The position numbers and the translations under genes were made by a program. This document shows, one piece after another, positions 25,471 to 37,220 of a stretch of DNA of 64,000 nt; the stretch's first letter is position 1, and every line of letters starts with the position of its first letter. Source of the DNA: Penelope pileata (taxonomy: Eukaryota > Chordata > Aves > Galliformes > Cracidae). The DNA is taken from the NCBI GenBank assembly GCA_013396635.1, contig WBMW01004162.1, positions 176,389 to 240,388 of the forward strand, given 5' to 3'. A model generated the notes under the pieces. The model did not search any database. It saw only the letters and a program-made list of their open reading frames with translations, and was not told the origin of the DNA.

Positions 25471-26209
25471 CAAAAGCCATGTAAATGGATTGTGTGCTGT
25501 GCGGGGAGGGCCGGGCAGGCGCGGTGTCGGGGCAGGGGCTGCTGTTGGCCCCCAGCCCGTGGGGAGAGGTCCCAGCCCGACCCCCCCAGGGTGCCCTGAA
25601 CTTCCATAACTTTCCCATCTCGAATGCAGAACAAGCAAGCTGGAAGGCGACGGGCTGCGCCGCGATGATCACATATATTTAGAGGTATTAATGTAGACAG
25701 ATGTGCGTAAGATTTATTTGCTACAGAGAGCACGATGGTGTAATGGGTCCTGGCACCGCGCTCCGCATAATGCTGAGCAGAACACCTTAAATAACAAAGA
25801 GCAGCCAAAAGCGGGGAGAGAGGAGAAGCGGTGACGGGTGAAAAATAAATATATTTCATCAGGTAAGGGGGGAAAAAATAAGCTGGCTCTGAATCAGCAG
25901 CCGGGTCCAGGAATGGAGCCAAAACAGGAGCTAAAAAGCAAACCATATTCTTCTGGTCTCAGCTTAGGCTCTTGAGGCAGAAAGGATTGGGGGGTGGGGG
26001 GGGGGAGAGAAATGTATTTTTCATCAGCCAGTGTATAATTTATAAACAGCATTAAACAGTTTTTGTTTTCTTTCTTCCTCTCTCCTGTGTGTGCGGGTTG
26101 GCCGGCAGTCAAGCCTGCATTAATTTCTGCTGTGGGTACAGTGTGTTCTTGGATGCACATCTGCGGATGATCATAAACGCAGGAATGCTGGCAGAACATC
26201 CAGACCTGC

Positions 26210-26480
26210 CGGCAGGCCGCTGACATCACTCGGGGACCGAGCTCGGGACGGCGGCCAGGCAGGGAGGGGGGGCCGGGAAAAATCCCCGCGGAGCCTTCAG
26301 CGCTTCCCTTCCTGCTCCCTCCGCACCGAACAATGCCGGGCAGGGAGGGAGGGAGGGAGGAGCGCGGCCGTGGGCTATCGCCTCCATCTCGGATCAAACA
26401 CCCCCGAGCACGGGAGGAAGGAAAGTTGGGAGGTGTGCAGTGGTGTGGCTGCGGTGCCAGATCTGGGCAGGATGAGCCCC
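26210..26480. other. CpG-rich segment with GGGA repeat
   Basis: Rich in CpG around 26225-26380, with a GGGA run at about 26341-26361 that fits a quadruplex pattern on the plus strand. No promoter could be confirmed. Confidence 0.35.
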
Positions 26481-27839
26481 CTCAGGCGCCTCGGGACCCC
26501 CACCCACGAGCATCCGGCAGGGATGGAGAGCACCCTGCTCCCACCCTGGCAGCTGCTCCTGGGGCTGCTCCTCCACCTCCTCCACCCCCTAAGAGGTGCA
26601 GGTGCTGCAGGAGGGCACGTGCTGCCCATGCACTGCACCAACCATGGCCTTGCCCAGATCCATCCCCATTTACATCCTGACCACCCCTCCCATCCTCCAG
26701 CATCCATCTCCACGGCACAGATTTCTGACCAGAAGCACAGGCAAAGCAAGCAGGAGAAAGGAGTCCATCCTCCCTGGTTTTGAATTTTTCTGGGAGAGTT
26801 TTTTCTGCCATTTCTCTGCCATTCCCCTAATGCAACCCTCCAAGTTCCTGCAGGCACATCGCAGCTCAGAGCAGCGCTAATGCAGCCGCACGGCGCGGAC
26901 ACCGACACTTTGCACTTCATTAAGGGTAAGCCTATATTGAAATGTAAACATTTGGCAGAGTATTTATCATGCACCTGAAAGCTGCTGAGATAACAGCTCC
27001 CAAATAACCTCAGTGTCACACCATGCACCACAAACCCCCACAGGGCTGGGATGAGCATTTATAGGAATTACAGTTATTACATTTATTATCAAATTTACCC
27101 GTGTTGTGTTCGCTCACCTCCCCCCAGCACCCAAAGGAGCTTCCATGGGACATGCACCCACAGCAGCTCAGAGCACGAGGACGACGAGGACGCATTGTGA
27201 CGGCACATGGCACCTCCCAGCCCCTTCCCACCTCCCCTCCTGCTCCCTTCTTTTGGGGGCACGGGAAGTCCCAGGGCATGGGCTTGGAAAGAAGGATGGG
27301 TTTGGAAAGAAGCAAAGTGATCAACAGCCATGAACAGAAGAAAATCTGCAAATCTCTGCTTGGGCTCTCGCAGTTTTTTGCCTTTCTGTGCTGGAGCATT
27401 TCAGCTCGAGAAGGTGACCACTGCCTCAGTGCCACTGTGGAAGGAGTTGGGTCAAAAAGCACAAAGAAGAGCAGCAGGATGACCGAGCAGGCACCCAGCT
27501 CTGGCTTTGGGAACCAAAGCACCACGGCACCTCTGATGCCACAACTCCACGCTGGGGGAAAGGGTCAGAGCATCCCATGGCCCTGCCCCATGGCACAGGG
27601 GCGATGGGGACCTGCTCCCCAATTTCCCCATTAGCTGCAGTGCACCTTTACCACCAGGCATCTCCCATAAACACTTGGTTGGGTTCAAAACACAAATTGC
27701 ATTTAAACTCCACGTTCACCACCTTCAGCATTCGGAGGGGGAAGTGCTGGGGAGGGGGCACTGCCCATTGTGCTGCACCCATCTCCTCCGGGGCGAGCTG
27801 AGCTCCTAATTCCATCACCAGCCTGTGCACGAAGTTGGG

Positions 27840-28160
27840 AAAACAAGCCGACCCCGCAGAGCCTCGCTCCGTCCCGGCCGGGGGGGAGGCGAGGGGAGAA
27901 GTGCAAAGGTCTCCTGCTTTAATAAATAACAGCGCTGGAATCCGCCGCGGCTGTTTTCGAGCGCTGGGAGAGCTCGCCCTGCCCGCACCCCCACCCCCAA
28001 GCCTTGCCAGATTAGAGAAAAAATTAATCCTGCACGATGACAAACTTGGCTGGGCGCGCACTGTACATACTGTACCCGCACGGCTGGCGGCCGGCCAGGG
28101 ACGGGCTGCGAGCCAAAGCGGCGGTAACAAACACGAGCAGCACACGCCAGCGCTGCAGGA
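27840..28160. other. CpG-rich segment, possible small CpG island
   Basis: CpG-dense for about 300 bp (CCGGCCGGGG, CCGCCGCGG, GGCGCGC, GGCGGCCGGCC). It lies 0.7 kb downstream of the finger-2 exon. It could be an intronic CpG island or alternative promoter; no start site is visible. Confidence 0.4.
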
Positions 28161-28799
28161 GGAGGGGGACGCCCGCATCCCACAGCCCCGGGGCGATGCT
28201 GCCGGCCCCCAGCCCCCACCTCCTGCATCCCCCATGGAGCATCCTCAGGGCGATGCTCCCCAGCATCCCGCTGCACAGGTGGGACCGCATCCCACCCCCA
28301 TCTCCGCTAATGGACCCAGTGGCCGAAGGCATTTTTATTTTTTTAATGAAATCCACCCCTAGCTGTATGCCCAACAGCAACACCAGGCTCGATTGGCTTG
28401 CAGAGCAGAAGCCTGCTCACCAGCGCAGTGCTCCAGCCTTCCTATATCTATTTAATTAAAGGGCCTGCATAATTTGAACCCGATTGTTAGATTCATTAGG
28501 CAGAGAATACCTAATTCTGCAACAGTTTTGCTAATGAAACCACACCGGGTATCTGTACATGGGGATCAGCGTCTGCACTGCCCGAGCCCTTTGGCAGCAG
28601 CACGGAGCACCAAGCGGGACGAGGAGTTTGTTTTTCAAGTTTGCTTTCAATTCTGTCATTGGGGAAATATTTTCCGTGCTAAGCAGCCTACAATAACAAA
28701 GTCAAAAAAAAAAAATAAATCCCTCAAGTGATGGGTGCTGGACGGGACGATTTGATGCTGCAAAGGGGATGAAGCCACATCGGGATGCACCGAGCGTGT

Positions 28800-28828
28800 C
28801 CCCCCCGGCAGCCCCGCTCCCGACCCAC
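28800..28828 (-). promoter_or_regulatory. ZBTB16: 5' splice site of the finger-2 exon with adjoining G-run motif
   Basis: The donor is GTGGGT. From intron position +3 the transcript strand has four G-runs (28826-28824, 28821-28819, 28815-28812, 28806-28800) separated by 2, 3 and 5 nt. This fits the G3+N1-7 quadruplex pattern. Intronic G-runs next to donors are known hnRNP F/H binding sites that usually promote donor use; that role here is inferred. Confidence 0.85.
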
Positions 28829-28926
28829 CTGAGTGTGCCAGTAAGTGCATCCGCAGCCGCAAGCTGTCCAGAAACCGCTTCCCGCACAGCTCGCATCCGT
28901 ACGTCTTCATCCCGCTGTGCAGCTTC
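28829..28926 (-). CDS. ZBTB16: ZBTB16 exon completing zinc finger 1 and encoding zinc finger 2
   Basis: This 98-bp internal exon starts with the G that completes the split Arg codon of the upstream exon, then reads KLHSGMKTYGCELCGKRF and on to MHLLAHS. Its third residue is the second zinc-binding His of finger 1. Finger 2 is complete as C-x2-C-x12-H-x3-H, with Cys codons near 28895 and 28886 and His codons near 28847 and 28835. The 32 whole codons look identical to mammalian PLZF as I recall it. The exon ends on the first base of an Ala codon (phase 1). The acceptor (TTTTCCCCTAG) and donor (GTGGGT) are both plausible. In human acute promyelocytic leukaemia with t(11;17), the commonest PLZF-RARA fusion keeps exactly up to this finger. 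Confidence 0.97.
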
Positions 28927-28953
28927 CTAGGGGAAAACACAGCCGGGTTAGTG
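28927..28953 (-). promoter_or_regulatory. ZBTB16: 3' splice site and branch point of the finger-2 exon
   Basis: On the minus strand the acceptor reads TGTTTTCCCCTAG directly before the exon. A CACTAAC element at 28947-28953 lies about 20-25 nt upstream and fits the yUnAy branch-point consensus. Confidence 0.85.
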
Positions 28954-29139
28954 CTGGTGGGGGCCTGAGAGGGGAGGGTGTTCCAAATGTTAACCCTGAG
29001 GACCTCCCAAATATTTCATGAAATCTATACATCTATTTGATAAAGCCTATACATTTTATGTGGGCGCACAGGCAGGAGCTGGCAGACATTGCTTAAAGAA
29101 GTGCCTTAGGAAAGGTCCTGATGGGAGCTCCCACATCAC

Positions 29140-29404
29140 TTGTTGCCCAGAGCTGTGGGTGCCCCAGGCCACGGATGGGCCCTGGGCACCCTGAGCTGGG
29201 GGGCACCCAGCCCACAGCAGGGCTTGGAACACGATGGAGTTTAAGGACCCTTCCAACCCAACCCATACTATCATCTTTAAGGGTCCTTCCAACCCAACCC
29301 ATTCTACAGTTCTATGGTTCTATGATCTTTAAGGACCCTTCCATCCCAAACCATTCTGTGATCTTTAAGGGCTATTCCAACCCAAGGGATGCTGTAATTC
29401 TATG
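29140..29404 (+). mobile_element. CR1 LINE fragment with tandemly repeated 3' tail
   Basis: The body matches the CR1 3' region (GAGCTGTGGGTGCCCC, GGGCCCTGGGCACCCTG, GGGGGGCACCCAGCCCA). The terminal ATCTTTAAGG...TTCCAACCC module is present four times (about 29240-29272, 29273-29324, 29325-29360, 29361-29404), whereas a normal copy has one. It is antisense to ZBTB16. Confidence 0.92.
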
Positions 29405-31551
29405 TAACTCAGCACGGATTAGATCAGCTTCTCCTGTTTAATATTTCTCATCATTGCTACAGGTGGATTTTTTGAATCAACTCAATACGGCAGTGTGCAC
29501 CAAATTACTTTAATCTACTGAGATAAACTAAAATGGACTATTCAAATCTATTCACCAAAAGGAAGCTTGCTGCCAATGAGCTAAAGGAAAGCCAAATCGC
29601 AGAGCCACACAGCTCAGTACCACGAACTGGAGTCTGCTGGAAGGTGCTAACCCGGCACAGGTGAAGAAATGTCGTTATTCCATTTCCATCCCCTCAACCA
29701 ATTCAGTCCCAACTTGGTCACTCAAAGAAAGAAACCAACGAGGAGCTGAAAGCCCAAAGGTTTGGTTTTCTCTCCAACAAAATGAATGAGAGTTTCTGCT
29801 GCAGACAGCCATGAGCTCTGCGTGGCCATGGGATGTGTGCTGACAGCAATGGCCTTTTGCATCCATTCCTGACATCTACACACAACATCTTTTGGCCAAC
29901 TCCTTCCTGCGCACCAAGACCTTAACAACAGGGTAGCTTTACTCCAAGAGATCACTTGGACACATTTCTTTATCAAACCCTGATTCCTATCCAAATCCAG
30001 CCCAACACAAATCACAACTAACAAAACTAACCATTTTTCAGCCAACACAGCCAACCACAACGGTGCCCCACGCACACGAAGGCGCGCGCTGTTGGTAAAC
30101 GCGTGGTTTTGCAAACGAGCCCAGCTTTGCAACTGACAGAAGCATTAAAAAAAAATAAAAATCCCCAAGTAACAAATGCTTCCAGCCAAGCTTGCTGGCT
30201 TTTGCCTAAGGGACACACCTCATTTAACACGAACTTTTCACGCTGATGGCAGGGAAGAGCTCACGATAGCAGGAGCACGTGCAAAGTTTCAAAATCAGAT
30301 TCTGTAAACAGAGAAGCGTTTGTGTGCGCCGGGGAAGTAACGCAGCAAACAGCCACACGCCGACCTCCGATCAAATCCACCATTTATCATCGCTTTGCAA
30401 TAAGACAAGTTTATTTTTATTGCGCTGTGGCCAACGACAAAACAGAAATGGTCTTGTACAGGGCTGGATGCTGAGGGCTCTGTCCTCACCTCCGTGCCCA
30501 ATGGTCCGGGGGCACCCAGCAGCCCCGAAGGGGAGGTGCTGGGATTTCACCCATGGTCAAAGACATTTGGGAAAGGTTTGGGATGGAATTTCTCCCCCGC
30601 TCCTCGTTTCTGCTTGCTCAAAGAACTCAATCGTTTCATTTGCACGCAGAGCAAAACTCCCTTGCACTGCTCAATGCAAAATGATTGCGTCTAAATATTT
30701 GTCAACATTACAGATGCTTAATCTGTTACAGAGACCAAAAGGAATTAAATATCTTAAAGCACCACTCTTAGTGAGAATTTTTTCCTATCGAATCAGGGCA
30801 ATTTCACTAATTTGGCTCACAAATTAATGAAAACCATGTGGCCAAATGCTCCAGAGACCCGAGCAATGCTTCCCATGCTTGCAGCAGGAAAGGAAGCCCA
30901 CCACTTGCTCCAGGACAAGGCAGCAGCGTGCCGCACTCTGCACAAAGCCATTCCCCAGCACGGCCAGCACAGATGGCTCCTGCAGGTAGCGTGCGAGCAG
31001 CCAGCCCCACGCTCTGCCCCGTAATTAATTAAGAGCCCCAAGGATGCTCAAGCATAGCACAAGAAATGCTGGGCTGCAGAATGAAACCCTGCGCTGAGCA
31101 AACACGAAGAAAAAAAGCAGCCAAAAGCAAAAGAACAAGTTTATTTCAACTCTCAACTTTGCCGTAGAATATAATTATTAATCAAGCTTGTCCTGAATTC
31201 ACTGTGTCATAGCAGAGGATTAAGAGTCATGCACGAATTCAGGCCAAGGCAGTTTAGAATCCAAAGGATTTATCTGCCTTGCAAAAAATAAATAAAACAC
31301 AAGCCTCCCGACAGAGCCCTACTGCCAAGAAGTCAGCTAAATAAGCGACAATCTTCTAATTTTGCATTTTTAATTATGGACATGCCTGTCACGCTTCTGC
31401 AGCTCAGGCTGAGCTGGGCTCTGCACCTCCAGAGAGGCTCAAACCCTTCCATTGGGGAGAGCCCAACATCACAGCACTCGCCTCTTGGAGGCTGGAACGC
31501 ATCCTCAGCGAATTAAAATGCAATTGGTTAATTAGTTCAAGTAAAACTTTG

Positions 31552-31572
31552 ATTATTATTATTATTTTTTAA
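31552..31572. repeat. Short ATT microsatellite
   Basis: Five ATT units followed by a T-run. Confidence 0.8.
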
Positions 31573-32429
31573 GTGCAATGCATTGCTCTGGTTCAGATTT
31601 TTTTTTTTTTCTCAAGCAATCCCAAGGATAACACCCAACTTCGCAAAATCAAATATTGTGCCTGATCACACCGACAGCATCCATGCATTTTATTTTGAGG
31701 ATGTAACGGCCATTTTCTGCTGTTGCTCTTCTCTGGGTGGTTCTCTACAAGCAAAGACCTCGGGGACCGTGTCCCACCAATGCCACCAGCCCCTGGCTGT
31801 CCCTTTGTCCCCGACTCGAGCACAGCAATGCAGGCACGGAGGCACGGGTGACGTTTTCTGTTGAACGCTGCGAGAGAGCTCCTTATCTTCAAGGTGCAGA
31901 AAAGCAGGGGAAAAAAAAAAAAAAACAAAAAGCCACCAAACTTTTTGATTTTTAGCCAACAGAAATATTTCCTTCTTGTTTTCTGGAACGGAACATCGAG
32001 ACCGGAGGAGCTGAACACGCGCTGTGCCCAAGTACAGCGGGACCCTCCCCGGAGGAACCTGTGCTCAGAGCGGGTGCTGGGGTGAGGGGATGTGGGATGA
32101 GCAGAGCAGGGCAGGAGGGCTGCCCAGGGACCTGGGGGTCTGCAGAGAGCAGGGTCCTCCCAGCTTTGCTTCTCCCCAGGAAGGCACCAACAACACCACA
32201 GAGATGCTCCGCACCGCATCACCCATCATCACGGGGCAGAGATTTATTGCCATGCAACCATGAGACAGCGCCCGGTGCCAAGCTCAGCCCTCACAAAGTG
32301 CTCGCAGACAACGCTGCCTTCCCAGCTCCTCCAGCAAAAGGAGAAAATGGAGAACACCACCGCAGCCAACACCAGAGCCCATTAATCTTACAGGTCCTGG
32401 AAATCTGCATCTGCCATCGAACTTCGGCG

Positions 32430-32790
32430 CTGATATTTCCAGTAGTTACATAACCTGCTTATTGTTTTAAAACGCTCAAGCTCTCCCCGAGTAATTTCTT
32501 TTCAATATCTTTATCAACAAATTTCAGCGGGAACAAAAGTTTCTCATTTGGCGCCTGCTCACAGGACGATCTTATCGCCCGCAATCTTACACAGCCCCTT
32601 TCAACAAGGTCTTAAAGCGCTTTATCTGCTGGGTTCCTGGTAGCAAAATATGATTGAAACGTTCTATTTATGCTCGCTGGATTAAGGAGATGTTGCAAAA
32701 CTGCACAAAAACCTGGCAGATGTAAGCAAGGTATTACAGCTGCTCAGGCTGTTAAGATCTGAGGGGAAAGATCAATATGTGCTTGTGGAG
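32430..32790. other. AT-rich unique block, candidate conserved noncoding element
   Basis: It contains CTTATTGTTTTAAA, CTTTATCAACA, CGATCTTATCGCC (GATA-like) and ATTTATGCTCGC. No repeat was recognised. Confidence 0.35.
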
Positions 32791-33245
32791 TTTTAGTGAA
32801 GTTGTGCCTTAAAAAGAAGGGAAAAAGTATATTAAAGTGCATCGCTGCTCGGCGACGTTGCCCAAACTCAAGTGCAAAAAGATAAACTACGCTTTATTAT
32901 TGATGCTGAAATTTTATTCTGTGTGTGATTCTATGATTCTGCTCCAAAGCATGCTAACCAAGAGGATGCTCCTGGGAATGAAAGCAATGACAATTGGGAA
33001 AAATGCCTTTTTTTTTTTTCCTTTAATGGAAAAGGAGCTCAGCACCTTCTGAATACATCAGAGCGATGCACGGAAACGAAGGCTGGGAGGAAGAGCCCGG
33101 GATCGCTGAGCGCTGCCCTTGCAGGGAGATGCTTCAAAGCTATTAAAAAAAAAATAAAATAGCTTTTTCTTTAATTCCTGTTCCACCAATTGCTGGAGGT
33201 GCACAGCGAGGCTGCTCGAGGATGCTCTGGTACCCAGGCACTGTC

Positions 33246-33360
33246 CCGGCCGCGTGCGGGGGAGCAGCGGGGGCTGCACCACGCGCAGCCGCGTGCCGAG
33301 GGGCAGCGGGACCCCCCCGGGGAGCGCGGCCGAACAAAAGCCGGCCCGCGGGCAGGCCTC
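33246..33360. other. Very CpG-dense patch
   Basis: About 18 CpG in 115 bp (for example GGCCGCGTGCGG, ACGCGCAGCCGCG, AGCGCGGCCG). The surroundings are AT-rich, with poly-A and poly-T runs nearby. Confidence 0.5.
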
Positions 33361-33719
33361 TCGCAAGCTGCAGGCAATTAAAAAGGCCCGTAAATGCCCC
33401 GCAAAAAGCACTTCAAAGGGACAGTAATTCCAGGCTCGGCCGGTCGAGACCGCGCGGTGTAAAAATTATGAGTTTTCCCAATGGGGTGCTTTGTGTGAAA
33501 AGGACAGGGCTGGTGGCGAGCTCTGAGGGGACACGGGGCACCCCCGGCACGTCCCCAGGTCCCCAGCCCATCACGGCACCGTTGCATTCCGCCCATCCCC
33601 TTTGGCTGCTTTGCGTTAAGGAGATCCCCTTCCCCAGCCCCCCTCCTCCATTCTAGAGGAGCCCAAAAAGCCCAGCCCAGGGAAACCTCTCCCCCCGCTC
33701 ACAGCGAGATGCATGGATT

Positions 33720-34090
33720 TGGGACATTTGATTACTTTTAAGTATATATTTTTCCCTCAAATAGACTGAATACAATGGTTAGGAAATTTGACAGAAAACT
33801 ATTCTGAGCCATTTATTGCCTTAATACGCACCTTTGTCCAACAGGCAGTTTTGACAAGAGCGATAAATTCCAAATTTATGTCAACAGAGCATATGTTGAA
33901 CACCTCATTTCTGAGCTAAAGCGGCATGCTGCCCCATAAATCACAGTTCTGTTTGAAATGAAAGTAGATTACAGGCCTGTGTTATTGAGCAGTTAGAGCT
34001 ATAGTCATATAAATCAGAACTTTTAACTCTAGGCGATCCGTTGTGCAATTAACTAAAGGGTACTTTGTCATTTCAAGGCTTGTGCACAGA
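33720..34090. other. AT-rich unique block with inverted repeat, candidate conserved noncoding element
   Basis: It contains ACAATGG (33772-33778, SOX-like), the inverted repeat ATAAATT-CCA-AATTTAT (33863-33879) and TTATTGAGC and CATATAAATC motifs. It is the most enhancer-like block of this intron by eye. Confidence 0.4.
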
Positions 34091-35589
34091 CTTGGCAGGA
34101 CGCACGGCTACCGGGGAAAGGCAGAAAAAAAATCTCATTGGCAAAGAAAGGCTTTACCAGCACGGAGTTTTACTAAATACCTGTTGAATTGCTTAATGCC
34201 AGCACGGAGAGCAAAGCACCGACCCCAACCGCACCCAACGCGCGACGCAGCCATGGGGTCACCTCCAGAATGGGAATAAACACGGAGTACACGCAGGGCT
34301 CTGCAGAGCACTGGGAAGCACTGCAGGAGCCTGGCTCATAAATAACGGCGTGGGGACGTGGGCTGCAAGGTGAAGTGCTCGCTGCCCCTCCTGCGGGGTG
34401 CGGAGCGGGGAGGGCTCGCCCCGACGCGCTGTCGGCAGCCCCATGGCCACGCATTGCTGGCGTTTAAGGGTGAGCATGCAACCAACATGGAGCTTTCCAT
34501 CACTCTCCATGGGGAAAGGCAGCATAAAACGGGGGCAAAACACTCGATTTTGGGGCTTCCCAACCGCAAGGCTAAGGGAAGCTCCCATCCCGACAAAATC
34601 TCTTGCTTTCCCAGCAGAACCCCTGCCCCAGGATTGATTGCTCCAGCAACCTTGGCAGCGTCCCTCGGCCATGAAAAGCTGCATCAGTTTCCTCCATCCC
34701 GGCCGCGGCAGAGGTCAGCTGGCCACAATAACTTCTGAGCAATAAACACCGCGCACGCGCTCTGCAGGAGCAGCTCTGCCCTCGTGCCTCGCAATGGGCA
34801 GAGATGGGCAGAAAATGGGGAAAAAACCAAGAGGATGGCAGCACAAGGCAGCTGTCACAGGGCTGAGCAAAACAGGCACTGGGTGCACATCCACTGATGG
34901 GCACTGAGCCCACTGGAAACCATATGGGCTTTACAGGTTGCCATTAAAACATAGATCATTAATGATCACGTGAATGGCAATTGCAATAAGGAAGATGAAG
35001 TTGAAGCAATCACTTTTATGAAGATTCTGGCCATGCCCACAGCACAAAACTGCAGCAGCTGAAGCACAGGGGCTGAGCAGACCCAGGCAGTGCTGCACGT
35101 TGGCATTGGGTCAGGCACTGGGAGAGCAAACCCAAAGGTTTGCAGATGCCCTGCCCGACCCTCCCAGACCACAACAACAACCCAATGGGGACATCAGGAG
35201 GCAGGCACAACGTCAGTGAAATCTCAGAGTCCTACGACATTAAAAGCAAAATCAAAATATGCATTAACGCAACGCCAGGAGTCTTGCACTGACTTGAAAG
35301 GAAAGAGCACAGGAAGAAACCCGTCCTCCTGCATTTCACAGCACATGTGCTTGCATCTCCCTATGCTTCACCTGTGCAACACTCAGAAATCCCGGTGCCG
35401 TGCCTGAGGCAGCACTGAGCTCCACGCCCCGTGCATTTCCCAGGGAGCATCCCTGGTTCCCAGAGCACGTGTCCAGAGCAGGGCACGGCAGCAGCACGTC
35501 CCAGCCCCGTGCACGGAGCTCTGAGAGGCGGAGGAGCTGCTGCAGTTGCGCGTGAGAGCTGGAAGGTTACCACCCTTGTAAGCAGCAGC

Positions 35590-35770
35590 ACTATAAAAAG
35601 ATTCAGGCACTAAGTATTTCCTTTCCTATAAAATATTCATTGCCGTATGTGAGAGCCAAGGAGCAGAAACCTCAAGCATTTCTAACTTTGTACTGCAGTA
35701 ATAACAGAGTTTTATAGGAACCTTCTGATTTTATTTATATCAGGCTATAAATACGTTGCTCCGTCAGACG
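35590..35770. other. AT-rich unique block
   Basis: Contains CTATAAAATATTCATTG, TTTTATAGG and TTTATTTATATC motifs. Candidate noncoding element by composition. Confidence 0.25.
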
Positions 35771-37220
35771 CGGGGCCGTAGGATGCCGCGCTCCCTTCCA
35801 GCACACAGCACAAGGTGGGCGAACCAGGATCGGCGTGGCTTGGTATTGCAGATGAAAGCAGGTGAAATGATTTGGAGGAAAAAAAGCCAACAACTCCATA
35901 GCACGGCCAAGAGCACCAACAATACCCCGTGGGGTAAGCTCGCTTATCCCAATGGCACCAACACCCAGCGCAGAGCTGTGACCACGCTGGGCACACGCGC
36001 TCTGCCAACAAGACCGCATCTCACGGAGCGATGCCTCCCAGCTCCACATTCCCACTTTGCTTCCCAGCACCAATCCTGCCCTGTGCCCGCACCGCAGCCC
36101 CGTCCCATCCCTCCCAGCGCGTTGGGTGATGGCCATCGGCTCAAGGTGCCATTAAGGGCCGCGCGATGCGCGCCCGCACCCCTCTCGCCCCAGCAAATCA
36201 ATATGAAAATCAATTCATCCACTGATATGTTTTATCAAGATACATGCGGCGGTGCCACATCTCATTTACAGTGGGGATCGCGCGGAAAACCAAGGTCACC
36301 AGGTGGAAAGCAGCCTACAAACCCGCGCTATAGATTGGCTGCAAATGGAAAAGTGAATGAAATTGGGAGCAGAGATAAGGATGGAGCCTGGGGATGCAAC
36401 CATTACTGCACGGCATCAGCTCGGCTTGCCAAGCTCACCTACGTGTGCTGCAATTTGGGTGATGGGCTGGGAGGGATGGGGCTGCACCAGCACTGCTGTG
36501 CCCTCATCTCTGAACATGGCAGATTAAAGGAGCAGGAGGAGCTATTAAGGGCATAAGGAAAGGGGGAGGGAGCTGAGACCTTCCTTTTGGTTGAACAGAT
36601 TAAAAAAAAAAATTGCCCTCAAACCACTGCTACTTCTAAATAAAGTCTTGCAGGAGCTGGAAATAAAGGTTTTACTGTTTCTGAAATTAAAAAAAAAGAA
36701 AAAGGGGAAGGATAGCCACCAATACAGGGCACTAAAACCCTGTGTCTGTACAATATTTATATTTGTCACGGAGGAATTCGTAATCACAGCTCCAAGTGGA
36801 CGCTGACATCATCGCAGCACTGTGCCAGTACTTCCCCTTCTTCTTAAAGAAGTTGAGAAACAGATCCCTCACGGATCCCTCCTGTTCTGTCTCATCTTAT
36901 GTAAAAAATCAAAAATAAAAAATGCTAAAAGCGTGCTTTAAATCTTTTTTTAAAGCCCTGCACATAGAAAAATGCTGTGGGGGGGAAGTGGCTGCTCCAG
37001 CTCCATGTGTGCCCAAGGACAGCACATCACTGCAGCTCTCACCCGAGAGCACTGAGCTTCCAGCCCATGGGCTGTTATACCCTGACAGAGGAAAAAGACA
37101 AACTGCAGAGATTTGATTTATTCTGTAATCTGTTCAAATGCCCTGGATTCCAATCAACTTCTTTTGCTCAGGGCTCACTGTTGCTCACATGTACTGAAAG
37201 AGGAACGTCAGCACTGCACA

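Larger units (their letters stand above)
18187..28828 (-). other. ZBTB16: ZBTB16 intron between finger-2 and finger-3 exons (10.6 kb)
   Basis: Phase 1 intron. It contains one CR1 fragment (22.94 kb), an AAAG microsatellite abutting it, an ATT array (24.04 kb), short minisatellites (19.87, 20.13 and 24.58 kb), CpG-rich patches (19.56, 26.2 and 27.84 kb) and AT-rich unique blocks (18.45, 20.74, 23.45 and 25.06 kb). The other parts (21.5-22.9, 24.1-25.0 and 26.4-27.8 kb) are unique DNA without a recognised feature. In human the orthologous intron hosts most PLZF-RARA translocation breakpoints. Confidence 0.92.

Noticed and set aside
26523..26783. Signal-peptide-like start (MESTLLPPWQLLLGLLLHLL)
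   Set aside because: The leucine stretch comes from a CTCCTGG/CTCCACC-rich run; the rest of the frame is low complexity and no exon structure or family match is visible.
32919..32940. GTGATTCTATGATTCTG resembling a CR1 tail
   Set aside because: Too short, and the upstream TTCCAACC module is missing; may be a relic but not supportable.
35756..36556. 266-codon plus-strand frame
   Set aside because: No recognisable family and no codon or domain signal; antisense to the intron.
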